Of a DNA stretch of 64,000 nucleotides, positions 14,868 to 23,718 are shown piece after piece. The position numbers were made by a program, and so were the translations under genes. The DNA comes from DASRBO01 sp035653595 (GTDB taxonomy: Bacteria > Actinomycetota > Acidimicrobiia > Acidimicrobiales > JAJPHE01): positions 3,546 through 67,545 of the forward strand of contig DASRBO010000098.1 of assembly GCA_035653595.1 (NCBI GenBank), in the 5' to 3' direction. How positions within the stretch are numbered: position 1 is the stretch's first letter; every line of letters starts with the position of its first letter. The notes beneath the pieces are model-generated. The model was not told where the DNA came from. It ran no database searches and was given only the letters and a program-made list of their open reading frames with translations.

Positions 14868-16246
14868 ACACCTGGCTGCACTGGTCCTACCTGGTGGCGG
14901 CGGTGTGCTTCATCTTCGCCCTCATGGGCCTGTCCTCACCGCGCCGGGCCCGGCCAGGCAACCAGGTCGGCGCCCTCGGGATGCTGGTGGCGGTGGGCAT
15001 GACCCTGGCCGCCGGCCACATCCGCAACGGCGGCCTGCTGGCCGCAGGCATCCTCGCCGGTGTCGTCATCGGGGTGCCGGCCGCCCGGATGGTGCGGATG
15101 ACGGCCATGCCCCAGATGGTGGCCGCCTTCAACGGCGTCGGGGGCGGGGCGGCCGCCCTGGTGGCGGTGTCGGACTACATCCGCAACTCCGGCGGTGCGG
15201 CCTTGTCGTCGGGGTCGCGCCTGGCGGTGATGATCGGGGCGATCATCGGCTGCATCTCGCTGTCCGGCTCGGTGATCGCCTTCGCCAAGCTGCAGGAGCT
15301 GATGAGCGGCCGGCCGGTGACCTACCCGGCCCAGCAGCTGGTGAACGGGGTCATGGGCGCCGCCGTGCTGGCCATGACGGTGGCGGCCATCGTGGCCGGC
15401 AACATCGCCCTGCTGGGGGCGGTGTCGGTGGTGTGCCTGTTCCTCGGCGTCGCCATGGTCATGCCGATCGGGGGCGCCGACGTGCCGGTGGTGATCTCGC
15501 TGCTCAACTCCTTCACCGGCCTGGCCGTGGCCGCCTCGGGCTTCGTGCTCCGCAACACGGTGCTGATCGTCGCCGGCACCCTGGTCGGGGCGTCGGGAAC
15601 CCTGCTCACCAGGCTGATGAGCCAGGCCATGGGCCGCTCGCTGCCAAACATCATCTTCGGCGCCTTCGGGGCGGTGGTGACCGCCGAGGGGGCGGCGGCC
15701 GGGGCCGAGGGCCGCTCGGTGCGCTCGAGCACGGCCGAGGACATCGGCACCCTGCTGGCCTACTCCCACCGGGTGGTCGTCGTCCCCGGCTACGGGCTGG
15801 CGGTGGCCCAGGCCCAGCACACCGTGCGCGAGCTGGCCGACCTGCTGGAGTCCAAGGGGGTCGAGGTGGCCTACGCCATCCACCCCGTGGCGGGCCGCAT
15901 GCCCGGTCACATGAACGTGCTGCTGGCCGAGGCCGACGTCCCCTACGAGCAGCTCAAGGAGATGGACGAGGCCAACCCCACCTTCCCGTCCACCGACGTG
16001 GCTCTGGTGGTGGGGGCCAACGACGTGGTCAACCCGGCCGCCCGCGACTCGCCTGGCAGCCCCATCTACGGCATGCCGATCCTCAACGTTGACCAGGCGG
16101 CCAACGTGGTGTTCCTCAAGCGCAGCATGCGGCCCGGCTTCGCCGGGATCGACAACGAGCTGCTGTACAACCCCAAGACGGTGCTCCTGTTCGGCGACGC
16201 CAAGGACAGCCTGACCAAGCTGGTGGCGGCGGTTAAGGCCGCCTGA
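14864..16246 (+). CDS. pntB: NAD(P) transhydrogenase subunit beta
   Basis: 460 residues; membrane dII plus NADP(H)-binding dIII of transhydrogenase. About nine hydrophobic helices in the first 260 residues (from YLVAAVCFIFALMGLS) precede dIII with VVVVPGYGLAVAQAQHTV, AIHPVAGRMPGHMNVLLAEA, VALVVGANDVVNPAA and the C-terminal KRSMRPGFAGIDNELLY, all PntB signatures. Full length. GTG 14864 overlaps the pntAB stop. With pntAA and pntAB it forms a complete NADPH-generating proton-coupled enzyme; a strong hairpin follows at 16247-16280. Confidence 0.95.
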   Translation: MNTWLHWSYLVAAVCFIFALMGLSSPRRARPGNQVGALGMLVAVGMTLAAGHIRNGGLLAAGILAGVVIGVPAARMVRMTAMPQMVAAFNGVGGGAAALVAVSDYIRNSGGAALSSGSRLAVMIGAIIGCISLSGSVIAFAKLQELMSGRPVTYPAQQLVNGVMGAAVLAMTVAAIVAGNIALLGAVSVVCLFLGVAMVMPIGGADVPVVISLLNSFTGLAVAASGFVLRNTVLIVAGTLVGASGTLLTRLMSQAMGRSLPNIIFGAFGAVVTAEGAAAGAEGRSVRSSTAEDIGTLLAYSHRVVVVPGYGLAVAQAQHTVRELADLLESKGVEVAYAIHPVAGRMPGHMNVLLAEADVPYEQLKEMDEANPTFPSTDVALVVGANDVVNPAARDSPGSPIYGMPILNVDQAANVVFLKRSMRPGFAGIDNELLYNPKTVLLFGDAKDSLTKLVAAVKAA

Positions 16247-16280
16247 GGGCCCTGCCGGGCCGGTGCGCCGGCCGGGGCCC
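16247..16280 (+). terminator. Strong hairpin after pntB
   Basis: GGCCGG-TGCG-CCGGCC (16258-16273) sits within outer GGGCCC arms (16247-16252 and 16275-16280), immediately after the pntB stop. Likely transcription terminator; no U-tract. Confidence 0.55.
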
Positions 16281-16294
16281 GCCGGCGGTTCCGT

Positions 16295-16300
16295 TAGGCT
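16295..16300 (+). promoter_or_regulatory. -10 element TAGGCT for the MBL-fold gene
   Basis: TAGGCT 8 nt before ATG 16309; leaderless start predicted. Confidence 0.5.
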
Positions 16301-16308
16301 GTCTAATC

Positions 16309-17370
16309 ATGACTGCGACGGGCGAGATAGAGATCACCGGCACGGCCCAGAAGGCGGCCTGGGCCGACGGCGGCCTGCCGCCGGTGGAGAGCCTGGGCCG
16401 GGGCATGTGGTCGGTGCCCGTGCCGCTGCCGAACAACTCACTGCGCTACGTGCTGGTGTACCTGCTGGAGCTGCCGGACGGGGTGGCCATGGTCGACGCC
16501 GGTTGGAACACCGTCGAGGCGTGGGACGCCCTCACCGGCGGTCTGGACAAGGCCGGCTACGCCATCGGCGACGTGAAGGCGGTGCTGGTCACCCACATCC
16601 ACCCCGACCACTACGGCCTGGCCGGCCGGGTGCGGGAGGAGTCGGGGGCGTGGATCGCCCTGCACCCGGCCGACGCCGAGGTGCTGCCGGCCCGCTACGG
16701 CCACGTCGAGGACCTCCTGGCCCGCATGCGGGCCTTCATGGCCGACGCCGGGGTGCCCCCCGACCCCCTCGACACCATGAACGGGGCCTCCATGGGGGTG
16801 CGCCAGTTCGTCGAGCAGGCCATGCCCGACGTGCTGCTCAACGACGGCGACCGGGCCGACCTGGCCGGCTGGGACCTGCAGGCCATCTGGACCCCGGGCC
16901 ACTCGCCGGGCCATCTCTGCTTCTACGACGCCGGCCGCCGGGTCCTGCTGTCGGGCGACCACGTGCTTCCCCGCATCAGCCCCAACATCTCGATCCACAC
17001 CCAGCAGACGGCCAACCCGCTGGCTGATTTCCTCGAGGCCCTGGCCAAGGTGGCCGCCCTCGACGTGGACGAGGTGCTGCCCGCCCACGAGTACCGCTTC
17101 CGCGGTCTGGCCCAGCGGGTGCACCAGCTGGTCTCCCACCACGAGGAGAGGCTGGAGGAGATCGTCGGCATCCTGACCGAGCACCCGGGCGCCACCGCCT
17201 GGGACGTGACCCTGCGCCTCACCTGGTCGCGGCCGTGGGAGGAGATTCAGGGCTACATGCAGCGCTCCGCCCTAGGGGAGGCCCTGGCCCACCTGGTGGT
17301 GCTGGAGTCCCGCGGCCGGGTGCGCAAGAGCGGCACGGCGCCGCAGCGCTGGGAGCTGGTCAAGCACTGA
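16309..17370 (+). CDS. Metallo-beta-lactamase-fold hydrolase
   Basis: 353 residues. Zinc ligands are visible: VLVTHIHPDHYGLAG (HxHxDH), TPGHSPGHLCFY (His), LLSGDHVLP (Asp) and VLPAHEYRF (His). The C-terminal roughly 80 residues, with HEERLEEIVGILTEHPGATA and VLESRGRVRKSG, form the winged-helix-like tail of the LACTB2/RNase-like or thioester-hydrolase MBL subfamily. Cytosolic; substrate unknown. ATG 16309 is supported by the -10 box 8 nt upstream. Its last 99 nt overlap the 3' end of the opposing SGNH esterase gene. Confidence 0.85.
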   Translation: MTATGEIEITGTAQKAAWADGGLPPVESLGRGMWSVPVPLPNNSLRYVLVYLLELPDGVAMVDAGWNTVEAWDALTGGLDKAGYAIGDVKAVLVTHIHPDHYGLAGRVREESGAWIALHPADAEVLPARYGHVEDLLARMRAFMADAGVPPDPLDTMNGASMGVRQFVEQAMPDVLLNDGDRADLAGWDLQAIWTPGHSPGHLCFYDAGRRVLLSGDHVLPRISPNISIHTQQTANPLADFLEALAKVAALDVDEVLPAHEYRFRGLAQRVHQLVSHHEERLEEIVGILTEHPGATAWDVTLRLTWSRPWEEIQGYMQRSALGEALAHLVVLESRGRVRKSGTAPQRWELVKH

Positions 17371-18276
17371 CTCCACCGCCCCGGCCATGGCCCGGTAGCC
17401 GGCCCCGTTGGCGTGGAGGTTTGGCCCGGTCGGGGGCGGGGCGCACATCCAGGTGAGCCGGCAGACCGCCGCCGTGGCCGCCGTCTCGGCCGGCCGGCCG
17501 GCCGTGGCCGCCACCGTCAGCTGGCCGGTGCGGAAGGCGCCGGCCACGTCGGCGACCGGCATGTGGTAGTGGGCGTAGAGGTCGGCAAGGACGGCGTTGA
17601 GGCGCTGGGTGACAGCGGTGGACCACCCGGCGTCGGCCCCGGCCTCGGGCTGGACGAACGGGGCGTAGTAGTCGAGGCCCACGACGGCGACGCCGGGGGC
17701 GGCGGCCCGCACGGCGGCCAGGACCTGCCCCAGGTTGGCCTCCACCCGGGCCAACCCCCGGCCCACGCAGGAGTAGCTGGCCGGGGCGGGCTCGCAGCGG
17801 ACGACGTCGTTGATGCCGAGGTCGATGGTCACCAGGGCAACCTGGCCCCGGTGGGCCCGGAGGAACCGCAGCCCGGCCTCCTCCTGGGATCCACCCGCGC
17901 GCCGGCAGATGCCCCCGGCCACGAAGGTCGTCGTGGTCTCCCCCGGACAGCCCAGCTTGACCAGGGCCACCCGACCGATCCTGGCGCCGAGGAACCTCGC
18001 CACCACGTCGGCGTAGCCCTGGTCGGTGTCGCGCCCCGGCCCCGGCCGGCCCGGCCGGGGCTGGAAGCCCTGGGACAGCGAGTCCCCCAGCGACAGGTAG
18101 TAGCCGGCGGGCGGACGGGGCGGGGATCCGGGCCAGGCCAGAGCGATGCCGCCGGCCACGCAGGCCACGGCGGCGGCGAGCGCCGCCCCGGCCGGGCGCC
18201 GGCGGGACCAGCGGCGCGACCAAGAGAGCGGCCGCCCCGGCCCTGCATCGCCGCCGTGCCAGCGCATCCTGGTCAT
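17272..18276 (-). CDS. Secreted SGNH/GDSL-family esterase
   Basis: 334 residues. A basic N-terminus and hydrophobic segment (AGAALAAAVACVAGGIALAW, about residues 29-48) indicate export. Block I is YLSLGDSLSQGF (nucleophile Ser), block III TIDLGINDVV (Asn), and block V NLHANGAGY (catalytic His). The Asp expected three residues before this His is replaced by Pro, so a Ser-His dyad or another acid is likely. Related actinobacterial enzymes act on acyl or acetyl esters at the cell surface. The stop at 17272 gives a 99-nt antisense overlap with the MBL gene; both frames look genuine to their ends, although the C-terminal tail here may be dispensable. Confidence 0.75.
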   Translation of the reverse strand: MTRMRWHGGDAGPGRPLSWSRRWSRRRPAGAALAAAVACVAGGIALAWPGSPPRPPAGYYLSLGDSLSQGFQPRPGRPGPGRDTDQGYADVVARFLGARIGRVALVKLGCPGETTTTFVAGGICRRAGGSQEEAGLRFLRAHRGQVALVTIDLGINDVVRCEPAPASYSCVGRGLARVEANLGQVLAAVRAAAPGVAVVGLDYYAPFVQPEAGADAGWSTAVTQRLNAVLADLYAHYHMPVADVAGAFRTGQLTVAATAGRPAETAATAAVCRLTWMCAPPPTGPNLHANGAGYRAMAGAVESVLDQLPALRRRAALAHPAAGLQHHQVGQGLP

Positions 18277-18328
18277 CGAGAGGGACGTCGGCGGCCGGGG
18301 CCGACAGTTGAGGGCCCCGGCCCCTGGG

Positions 18329-18334
18329 TAGCCT
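18329..18334 (+). promoter_or_regulatory. -10 element TAGCCT for the LCP gene
   Basis: TAGCCT 7 nt before GTG 18342; leaderless start predicted. Confidence 0.5.
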
Positions 18335-18341
18335 TCTGGCG

Positions 18342-19775
18342 GTGAGCGCCTCGGTGCCCTCCGGCGCTCCGCCGGTCAGACCCCGCTACTGGGCCCGCCG
18401 GTTCACCGTGGCCGGCGTCGGCCTGGTGATACTGGCCCTGCTGCTGGCCGGGGGCGGCTACGCCTACGTCCGCTACCGCTACGCCCAGCTGCACCGCGAG
18501 TCGGTGGGCAACCTCACCAACTCCGACATCTCCCAGCCGTTCAACATCCTCATGGTCGGCTCCGACAGCCGGGCCGGGGAGTCGGCCTCGGCCGCCACCC
18601 ACTTCGGCACCAGCAGCCAGGTGCAGGGCCAGCGCAGCGACGTGGTGTCGATCCTCCACGTGGTCCCCCAGGCCCATGCCGCCTCGGTGCTTTCCATACC
18701 GAGGGACCTGTTCGTCCCCATCGCCGGCACCAACGGGTCGAACCGCATCAACACCGCCTTCGACAACGGGCCGGCCCCGCTGGTGCAGACGATCCAGAAC
18801 GACCTGGGCATCACGATCCGCGACTACGTCGAGGTGAACTTCGGCGGGTTCCAGGGGGCGGTCGACGCCCTGGGCGGGGTGAAGCTGAACTTCCCCGACC
18901 GGGCCCGCGACGTGATGTCGGGGCTCAACATCACCACCACCGGCTGCCAGCTGCTCAACGGCGCCGCCGCCCTGTCCGTCGCCCGCAGCCGCGACTACCA
19001 GTACTACGCCAACGGCTACTGGCACTACGACCCGACCGGGGACCTGGGCCGGATCCGGCGCCAGCACGTCTTCCTGCGGGCGGTGGTCAAGGCGGCCCTG
19101 TCCAAGGGCCTCACCAACCCCTTCACCGCCAACGCCTTCCTCGGCTCGGTGGTGCACGACTTCACCATCGACGACCGCATGTCGCTCGGGGATCTGGTGA
19201 GCCTGGCCCGCGACTTCCGCTCCTTCGACCCCAACTCGATGGCCACCTACACCCTGCCGACCAGGCCGGTGAACGGCTATCTGGGCTTCGGCGACGTGCT
19301 GTTCCCGGTCGAGCCCCAGGACCAGGAGACCATCGCCGCCTTCCTGAGCTCCAAGACCCCGGGCCCGGCCGCCTCCTCGCCTGCGGCGCTGGCCCCCTCG
19401 TCGGTCAGGGTGGAGGTGCTCAACGGCGCCGGCACCGCCGGCCTCGCCGCCCGGGTGGCGGCCGAGGCCCGCCAGGCCGGCTTCGTCGTCACCGCGACAG
19501 GCAACGCCGGCTCGTTCACCTACACCCAGGCCGTCATCCACTACGCCCCCGGTCAGCTGGCCAAGGCCCAGGCCCTAGAGGCCCAGGTGGTAGGGGGGGC
19601 GCTGCTGCGGGCCGACCCCAGCCTCACCGGCGCCGACGTCGCCCTGGTGGTCGGCGCCCAGTGGCAGGGCCTCAAGGGGGCCCCGGGCCCCGGGGCTAGC
19701 TCAGCGACGACGACGACCACGCCGGCGCCGGCGTCGGAGGCCGCGGCCCCTCCGTACGACCCCGTGACCTGCTGA
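18342..19775 (+). CDS. LytR-CpsA-Psr (LCP) family cell-wall glycopolymer ligase
   Basis: 477 residues. One N-terminal membrane helix (about residues 23-43, VAGVGLVILALLLAGGGYAY) places the rest outside the membrane. The LCP domain shows FNILMVGSDSRAGES, QGQRSDVVSILHVVPQ, VLSIPRDLFVPI, RINTAFDNG and the Arg-rich LSVARSRDYQYY with RIRRQHVFLRAV: the polyprenyl-phosphate binding residues (Arg/Asp). A C-terminal LytR_C domain follows (VRVEVLNGAGTAGLAARVA). LCP enzymes transfer undecaprenyl-linked polymers such as arabinogalactan or teichoic acids to peptidoglycan. GTG 18342 has a -10 box 7 nt upstream. The 3' end overlaps the opposing repeat-protein gene by 80 nt. Confidence 0.93.
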   Translation: MSASVPSGAPPVRPRYWARRFTVAGVGLVILALLLAGGGYAYVRYRYAQLHRESVGNLTNSDISQPFNILMVGSDSRAGESASAATHFGTSSQVQGQRSDVVSILHVVPQAHAASVLSIPRDLFVPIAGTNGSNRINTAFDNGPAPLVQTIQNDLGITIRDYVEVNFGGFQGAVDALGGVKLNFPDRARDVMSGLNITTTGCQLLNGAAALSVARSRDYQYYANGYWHYDPTGDLGRIRRQHVFLRAVVKAALSKGLTNPFTANAFLGSVVHDFTIDDRMSLGDLVSLARDFRSFDPNSMATYTLPTRPVNGYLGFGDVLFPVEPQDQETIAAFLSSKTPGPAASSPAALAPSSVRVEVLNGAGTAGLAARVAAEARQAGFVVTATGNAGSFTYTQAVIHYAPGQLAKAQALEAQVVGGALLRADPSLTGADVALVVGAQWQGLKGAPGPGASSATTTTTPAPASEAAAPPYDPVTC

Positions 19776-21672
19776 GGCCGCGGTCCTCCGGCGTGGTGGT
19801 CCCGTCCGAGTGGGACCTCCCCCTGGCCCTTCCCCTCGGTACGGCCTTGTGCTGGCCGTGGCCGGCGGCGGCGCCCTTCGACGAAGACGGCCCCGCCTCG
19901 GAGACCGTGGCCACCTCGGGCACCGGAAGGGCCGGGTTCACCGGAACCGGCAGGCGGTCGAGGGGCCAGGCCGGGGCGGTCGGCAGTGAGTGCACCCCGA
20001 AGGCCACCGAGGCGGCCTGGGGCCGGCACAGGTAGTTGACGTCGTAGTCCAGCATGGTCTGGACCACCCACACCGGGCCCCCGTTGAAGCTGTGGCTGCA
20101 GTAGGTCGCCGCCGTCTGCAGGTCGGGCGAGCCCGCCACCCAGACCGGCACGCCGAAGCCGGCGTCACCGGCGATGGTGCCCCACTGGTAGGGAGTGGAG
20201 TAGATGCCGGCGGCCAGGTGCCTCTTGTGCAGCTCGTCGATCGCCCCCTTGATCACCAGGGCGTTGACGTCGGTGCCGGCCGTCCAGTGGTTCTCGGTCT
20301 CCACGTCGAGCCACCAGGTCGGCGACGACACGCCGGCCCGGCGGGCGAAGGCCACGGCGTTGTCCACCGCGTTGGATCCGTAGTTGTAGGCCTCGCAGGC
20401 GGCGTTGTCCGGGCCGCAGCGCCCCGCAGGCCCGCTGGCCGCCCGCCCGTCGCCCAGGTCGGCGGGGGCGTTGAGGTTCATGTACAGGCCGGCGGCCCCG
20501 GCGGCCGAGGTGGCCCAGGCCCACTCCGACACCAGGCAGGGGTTGGCGGTGAAGGCCTGGCCGCCCGTGACCCCCAGGACCACGAAGGCGTGGGCGGGGG
20601 GCAGCACCCGGTTGCTGCACTGGGGCCAGGAGATGTCGAAGCCGTACCGGCCGCCCACCTCGACCTGGGACTGGCGATAGGCCGGAACCAGCCCGGCGGC
20701 CACGGCGGTCACCGGCTGGTTGAGCTGGAACCCGCCGGGGGCCCCCCAGTAACCGGCGTCGCCGTAGGTGAACACGCCGCCGTCGGCCGAGGCCAGCCAG
20801 TAGCCGTGGCCGGTGGGCGATCCGGCGACGCCGACCACGGGGGAGGCCAGGTGCTGGCCGCCCATGCCGCCGTAGTAGTGGGCGCTGCCGTAGGTGAACA
20901 CGCCGCCGTCGGCCGAGGCCAGCCAGTAGCCGGAGCCGTCCGGCACCGCCGCCATGCCCACGATGGGATCGGCGATGGCGTCGCCGGCCATGCCGCCGTA
21001 GTAGTGGGCGGTGCCGTAGGTGAACACGCCGCCGTCGGCCGAGGCCAGCCAGTAGCCGGAGCCGTCCGGCTCCGCCGCTATGGCGACGATCGGCGCCCGC
21101 AGGGCGTTGCCGGCGATGGTTCCGTAGTAGCGGGCGTCGCCGAAGCTGAAGACCCCGCCGTCCGAGGCCGCCAGCCAGTAGCCCTGGCCGTCGGGGGTGG
21201 AGGCGATGCCGATGACCGGGGCGGACAGGCGGCGACCGGCCATCCCGCCGTAGTAGTGGGCGGTGCCGTAGGTGAACACCCCGCCGTCGGCCGACACCTC
21301 CCAGTAGCCGCCCCCGTCGGGCGTGTCGGCGATGCCGATCACCGGGGCGGACAGGCGCTGCCCCCCCATCCCTCCCAGGTAGCGGGCGTTGCCGAAGCTG
21401 AACACGCCGCCGTCGGCCCCCACCAGGCGGTAGCCGGGGCCGAACATGGGCTCGGTCGGGCCGGCGCCGCCGCCCGCAGCCGGCGCTCCCGGAGCCGGGC
21501 CCCCCCGGTGGGTGATGGCGCTGGCGGCGTGGCGCACCACCGCCACCAGGCCGAGGGCGGCCACCAGCACCGACACGGCCATGGCCGCCATGACCGACAG
21601 CCCGGTGGGGATGCCTGGCCCCAGGCGCACGCCGTCAGGGGTCGAGTAGTCGAGGTCTCTGCCGTATTCCAC
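19696..21672 (-). CDS. Membrane-anchored protein with six 42-residue propeller-type repeats and a GH25-like domain
   Basis: 658 residues from GTG 21672 (an in-frame TTG 21759 would add 29). One helix near residue 30 (MAAMAVSVLVAALGLVAVV) anchors it. Six repeats of 42 residues follow, consensus GYWLASADGGVFTYG, a YYGGM turn and PVVGIA..PDG, as in bacterial beta-propellers. A TIM-barrel-type domain like DUF1906/GH25 comes next (FDISWPQC, WWLDVETENHW, AAGIYSTPYQWG). The C-terminus is a basic, low-complexity tail. Likely extracytoplasmic and bound to, or acting on, the cell wall; hydrolase activity is not certain. It neighbours the convergent LCP gene (80-nt overlap). Such repeats are frequent in Acidimicrobiia. 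Confidence 0.8.
   Translation of the reverse strand: MEYGRDLDYSTPDGVRLGPGIPTGLSVMAAMAVSVLVAALGLVAVVRHAASAITHRGGPAPGAPAAGGGAGPTEPMFGPGYRLVGADGGVFSFGNARYLGGMGGQRLSAPVIGIADTPDGGGYWEVSADGGVFTYGTAHYYGGMAGRRLSAPVIGIASTPDGQGYWLAASDGGVFSFGDARYYGTIAGNALRAPIVAIAAEPDGSGYWLASADGGVFTYGTAHYYGGMAGDAIADPIVGMAAVPDGSGYWLASADGGVFTYGSAHYYGGMGGQHLASPVVGVAGSPTGHGYWLASADGGVFTYGDAGYWGAPGGFQLNQPVTAVAAGLVPAYRQSQVEVGGRYGFDISWPQCSNRVLPPAHAFVVLGVTGGQAFTANPCLVSEWAWATSAAGAAGLYMNLNAPADLGDGRAASGPAGRCGPDNAACEAYNYGSNAVDNAVAFARRAGVSSPTWWLDVETENHWTAGTDVNALVIKGAIDELHKRHLAAGIYSTPYQWGTIAGDAGFGVPVWVAGSPDLQTAATYCSHSFNGGPVWVVQTMLDYDVNYLCRPQAASVAFGVHSLPTAPAWPLDRLPVPVNPALPVPEVATVSEAGPSSSKGAAAGHGQHKAVPRGRARGRSHSDGTTTPEDRGLSRSRGRTEGPRPPTPAPAWSSSSLS
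20695..21447 (-). repeat. Six tandem 126-bp coding repeats
   Basis: Each unit encodes 42 residues starting near GYW and containing ADGGVF(T/S)(Y/F)G. Units 4 and 5 are nearly identical at DNA level, suggesting recent duplication, while units 1 and 6 have diverged. Confidence 0.85.
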
Positions 21673-21980
21673 CGTGGTAAGTCCCGTCCTGGCGGCGACC
21701 CGGCACACTCGGGGCAGCAGGTTCCGCCGGCCTGTTGGTTGCGAGCAAGTTTCCGACAAGGTGAAACGTAATTTCGCCCACCCCTCGGTTCTGGCCTTGT
21801 ATTCGACTTTTCTGGCCGATACCTAAGTTCCGCCGGCCGATTGCGCCTGATATGCGGCTATCCGCCGGGCTCAGGGTCCCGGCCGGGCCTGGGGCCTCGC
21901 CATCCAGGATCCGGGGCCGGTCCGGCGTGGTTGCCCGCGTCTGGCCGCCGGCCGACCCCGGCGTGGATTAGAAGGGAGGA
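21673..21980. other. Divergent intergenic region
   Basis: About 308 bases between the repeat-protein gene and the LLM oxidoreductase gene. It includes an unusually A+T-rich pocket (about 21761-21830) that probably holds the divergent promoters. A long leader would precede GTG 21672; I could not assign a known riboswitch to it. Confidence 0.4.
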
Positions 21981-23015
21981 GTGAGCCCTCTCAAGGTGGA
22001 CCTCATGACCACCGGCGCCAACCTGCGACGGGTGCAGCAGCTGGCCCGCGACGCGGCGGCCGCCGGCTTCTCCGGCCTGGTGTTCACCGAGGCCGGCCGC
22101 ACCGCCTACCTCTCGTGCGCGGCGGCGGCCCTGGCGGCCGAGCTCGACCTGGCCACGGGAATAGCGGTGGCCTTCCCCCGCAGCCCGATGGTGACGGCCA
22201 AGGTGGCCTGGGAGCTGGCCGACGCCAGTCGGGGGCGGTTCCGCCTCGGCCTCGGCACCCAGGTGCGGGCCCACGTCGAGCGGCGCTACTCGACCCCCTT
22301 CGATCCGCCCGGCCCCCGGCTCAAGGAGTACGTGCAGGCGCTGCGGGCGATCTTCCGGGCCTTCGCCGGCGACGGCGGGCTCAGCTTCGAGGGCGCCTAC
22401 TACAGCCTCACCCTGCTGCCGGACCAGTGGTCCCCCGGCCCGATCGACGCCGGCCCCCCGCCGATCGACGTGGCGGCGGTGAACCCCTGGATGCTGCGCA
22501 TGGCCGGTGAGGTGGCCGACGGCGTCCACGTCCATCCGCTCAACACCCCGGAGTACCTGGCCTCGACGGTGGTGCCCGAGGTGTCGGCCGGGGCGGCCTC
22601 ATCCGGTCGGGGACGGGACGACCTGACCCTCATCGTCCCCTGCTTCACCGCCGCCGGCGACAGCGAGGAGGAGCGCCGCCGGTGGCGGGAGATGGCCCGC
22701 CTGCAGGTCGCCTTCTACGGGTCGACGCCGAACTACGGCTTCATCTTCGACCAGATCGGCCACGAGGGCACCACCGCCCGCATCCGCGAGAAGCAGAAGG
22801 CCGGCGACGTCGCCGGCATGGCCGCCGTGGTCAGCGACGACATCCTCGAGCACTTCGTGGTCAGCGCCGGCTGGGACGACCTGGCCGACGCCCTGCGCCG
22901 CCGCTACGAGGGGGTGGCCGACCGGGTGGTGCTGTACTTCGCCGGAGCGGCGTGGAACCAGGACCCGGCCTCCATCGGGCGATGGGGGGAGGTGGCCAGG
23001 GCCGTCAGTCGGTGA
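21981..23015 (+). CDS. LLM-class (F420-type) oxidoreductase
   Basis: 344 residues of the luciferase-like monooxygenase fold (TIM barrel). Family features: VQQLARDAAAAGFSGLVFTE, the strand DLATGIAVAFPRSP, GRFRLGLGTQVRAHVERRY, LKEYVQALRAIF, and a C-terminal cofactor region. In actinobacteria this group (TIGR03617-like) mostly uses coenzyme F420; the substrate is unknown. GTG 21981 is the given start, with GGGAGGA directly before it, which is too close for ideal spacing; GTG 21996 or ATG 22005 are alternatives. It converges with the AlaX gene (11-nt overlap). Confidence 0.8.
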   Translation: MSPLKVDLMTTGANLRRVQQLARDAAAAGFSGLVFTEAGRTAYLSCAAAALAAELDLATGIAVAFPRSPMVTAKVAWELADASRGRFRLGLGTQVRAHVERRYSTPFDPPGPRLKEYVQALRAIFRAFAGDGGLSFEGAYYSLTLLPDQWSPGPIDAGPPPIDVAAVNPWMLRMAGEVADGVHVHPLNTPEYLASTVVPEVSAGAASSGRGRDDLTLIVPCFTAAGDSEEERRRWREMARLQVAFYGSTPNYGFIFDQIGHEGTTARIREKQKAGDVAGMAAVVSDDILEHFVVSAGWDDLADALRRRYEGVADRVVLYFAGAAWNQDPASIGRWGEVARAVSR

Positions 23016-23718
23016 CCTCGATGCGCACCCGCTTGTTGCCCCTGCCCTTCGACTCGGTCTTCACCACCCGCACCCGGCCCACCTCGTCGGTGCTGGCCAC
23101 GTGGGTGCCTCCGTCGGCCTGCTTGTCGAGGCCGACGATGTCGATCACCCGGATGCGCTCGACCGAGGCGGGGATTAGGTTGACCTTGGTGCGGATCAGG
23201 TCCTCGTCGGCCACGGCCACGTCGCGGGGCAGGAAGGAGACCTGGACCGGGCGGGCGGCGGCCAGCTCGGCGTTGATCGCCTCCTCGACCAGGGCGCCGA
23301 AGCCCTCGGGCAGCGGATCGAACTCGAAGTCCATGCGGGCGGCGAGGGGCTCCATGTTCCCGCCCGTCACCGGCACGCCCCAGCGGTTCCAGATGACCCC
23401 GCACAGCACGTGCAGGGCGGTGTGGGTGCGCATGAGGGCGTGGCGGCGCTCCCAGTCGACCACCGCCTCCACCTCGTCGCCGACGGCCAGGGCGTCCTCG
23501 GCCACCGAATGCCAGACCACCGGGCGACCGTCGTCGTCGGTGCCGTGGACCACGTCGGTCACCTCCACCGTCCCCAGCCGGCCGGTGTCGTGGGGCTGGC
23601 CCCCGCCGGTCGGGTAGAGGACCGTCCTGTCGAGGGCGACCAGGCCGGGTCGGGTGGCGGTCACCACCGCCGGGGCCGACCGCAGGTAGGCGTCCTCGAG
23701 GTAGAGCAGCTCGGTCAT
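23005..23718 (-). CDS. AlaX-type alanyl-tRNA editing protein
   Basis: 237 residues, stand-alone relative of the AlaRS editing domain that deacylates Ser- or Gly-tRNA(Ala). Signatures: LYPTGGGQPHDTG, RTHTALHVLCGV (HxxxH zinc ligands), and DKQADGGTHVAS carrying the final metal-binding His. The Cys often present in the last motif is Asp here, as I recall for some short AlaX forms. ATG 23718 overlaps the stop of the upstream citrate-synthase-like gene (ATGA), so the two are cotranscribed. A complete HxxxH pair argues for an active enzyme. Confidence 0.85.
   Translation of the reverse strand: MTELLYLEDAYLRSAPAVVTATRPGLVALDRTVLYPTGGGQPHDTGRLGTVEVTDVVHGTDDDGRPVVWHSVAEDALAVGDEVEAVVDWERRHALMRTHTALHVLCGVIWNRWGVPVTGGNMEPLAARMDFEFDPLPEGFGALVEEAINAELAAARPVQVSFLPRDVAVADEDLIRTKVNLIPASVERIRVIDIVGLDKQADGGTHVASTDEVGRVRVVKTESKGRGNKRVRIEVTD

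Noticed and set aside
21673..21830. Cyclic-di-AMP (ydaO-type) riboswitch in the leader of the repeat-protein gene
   Set aside because: The leader is long and the gene is of a class often so controlled, but I could not find the conserved core segments; a covariance-model search would decide.
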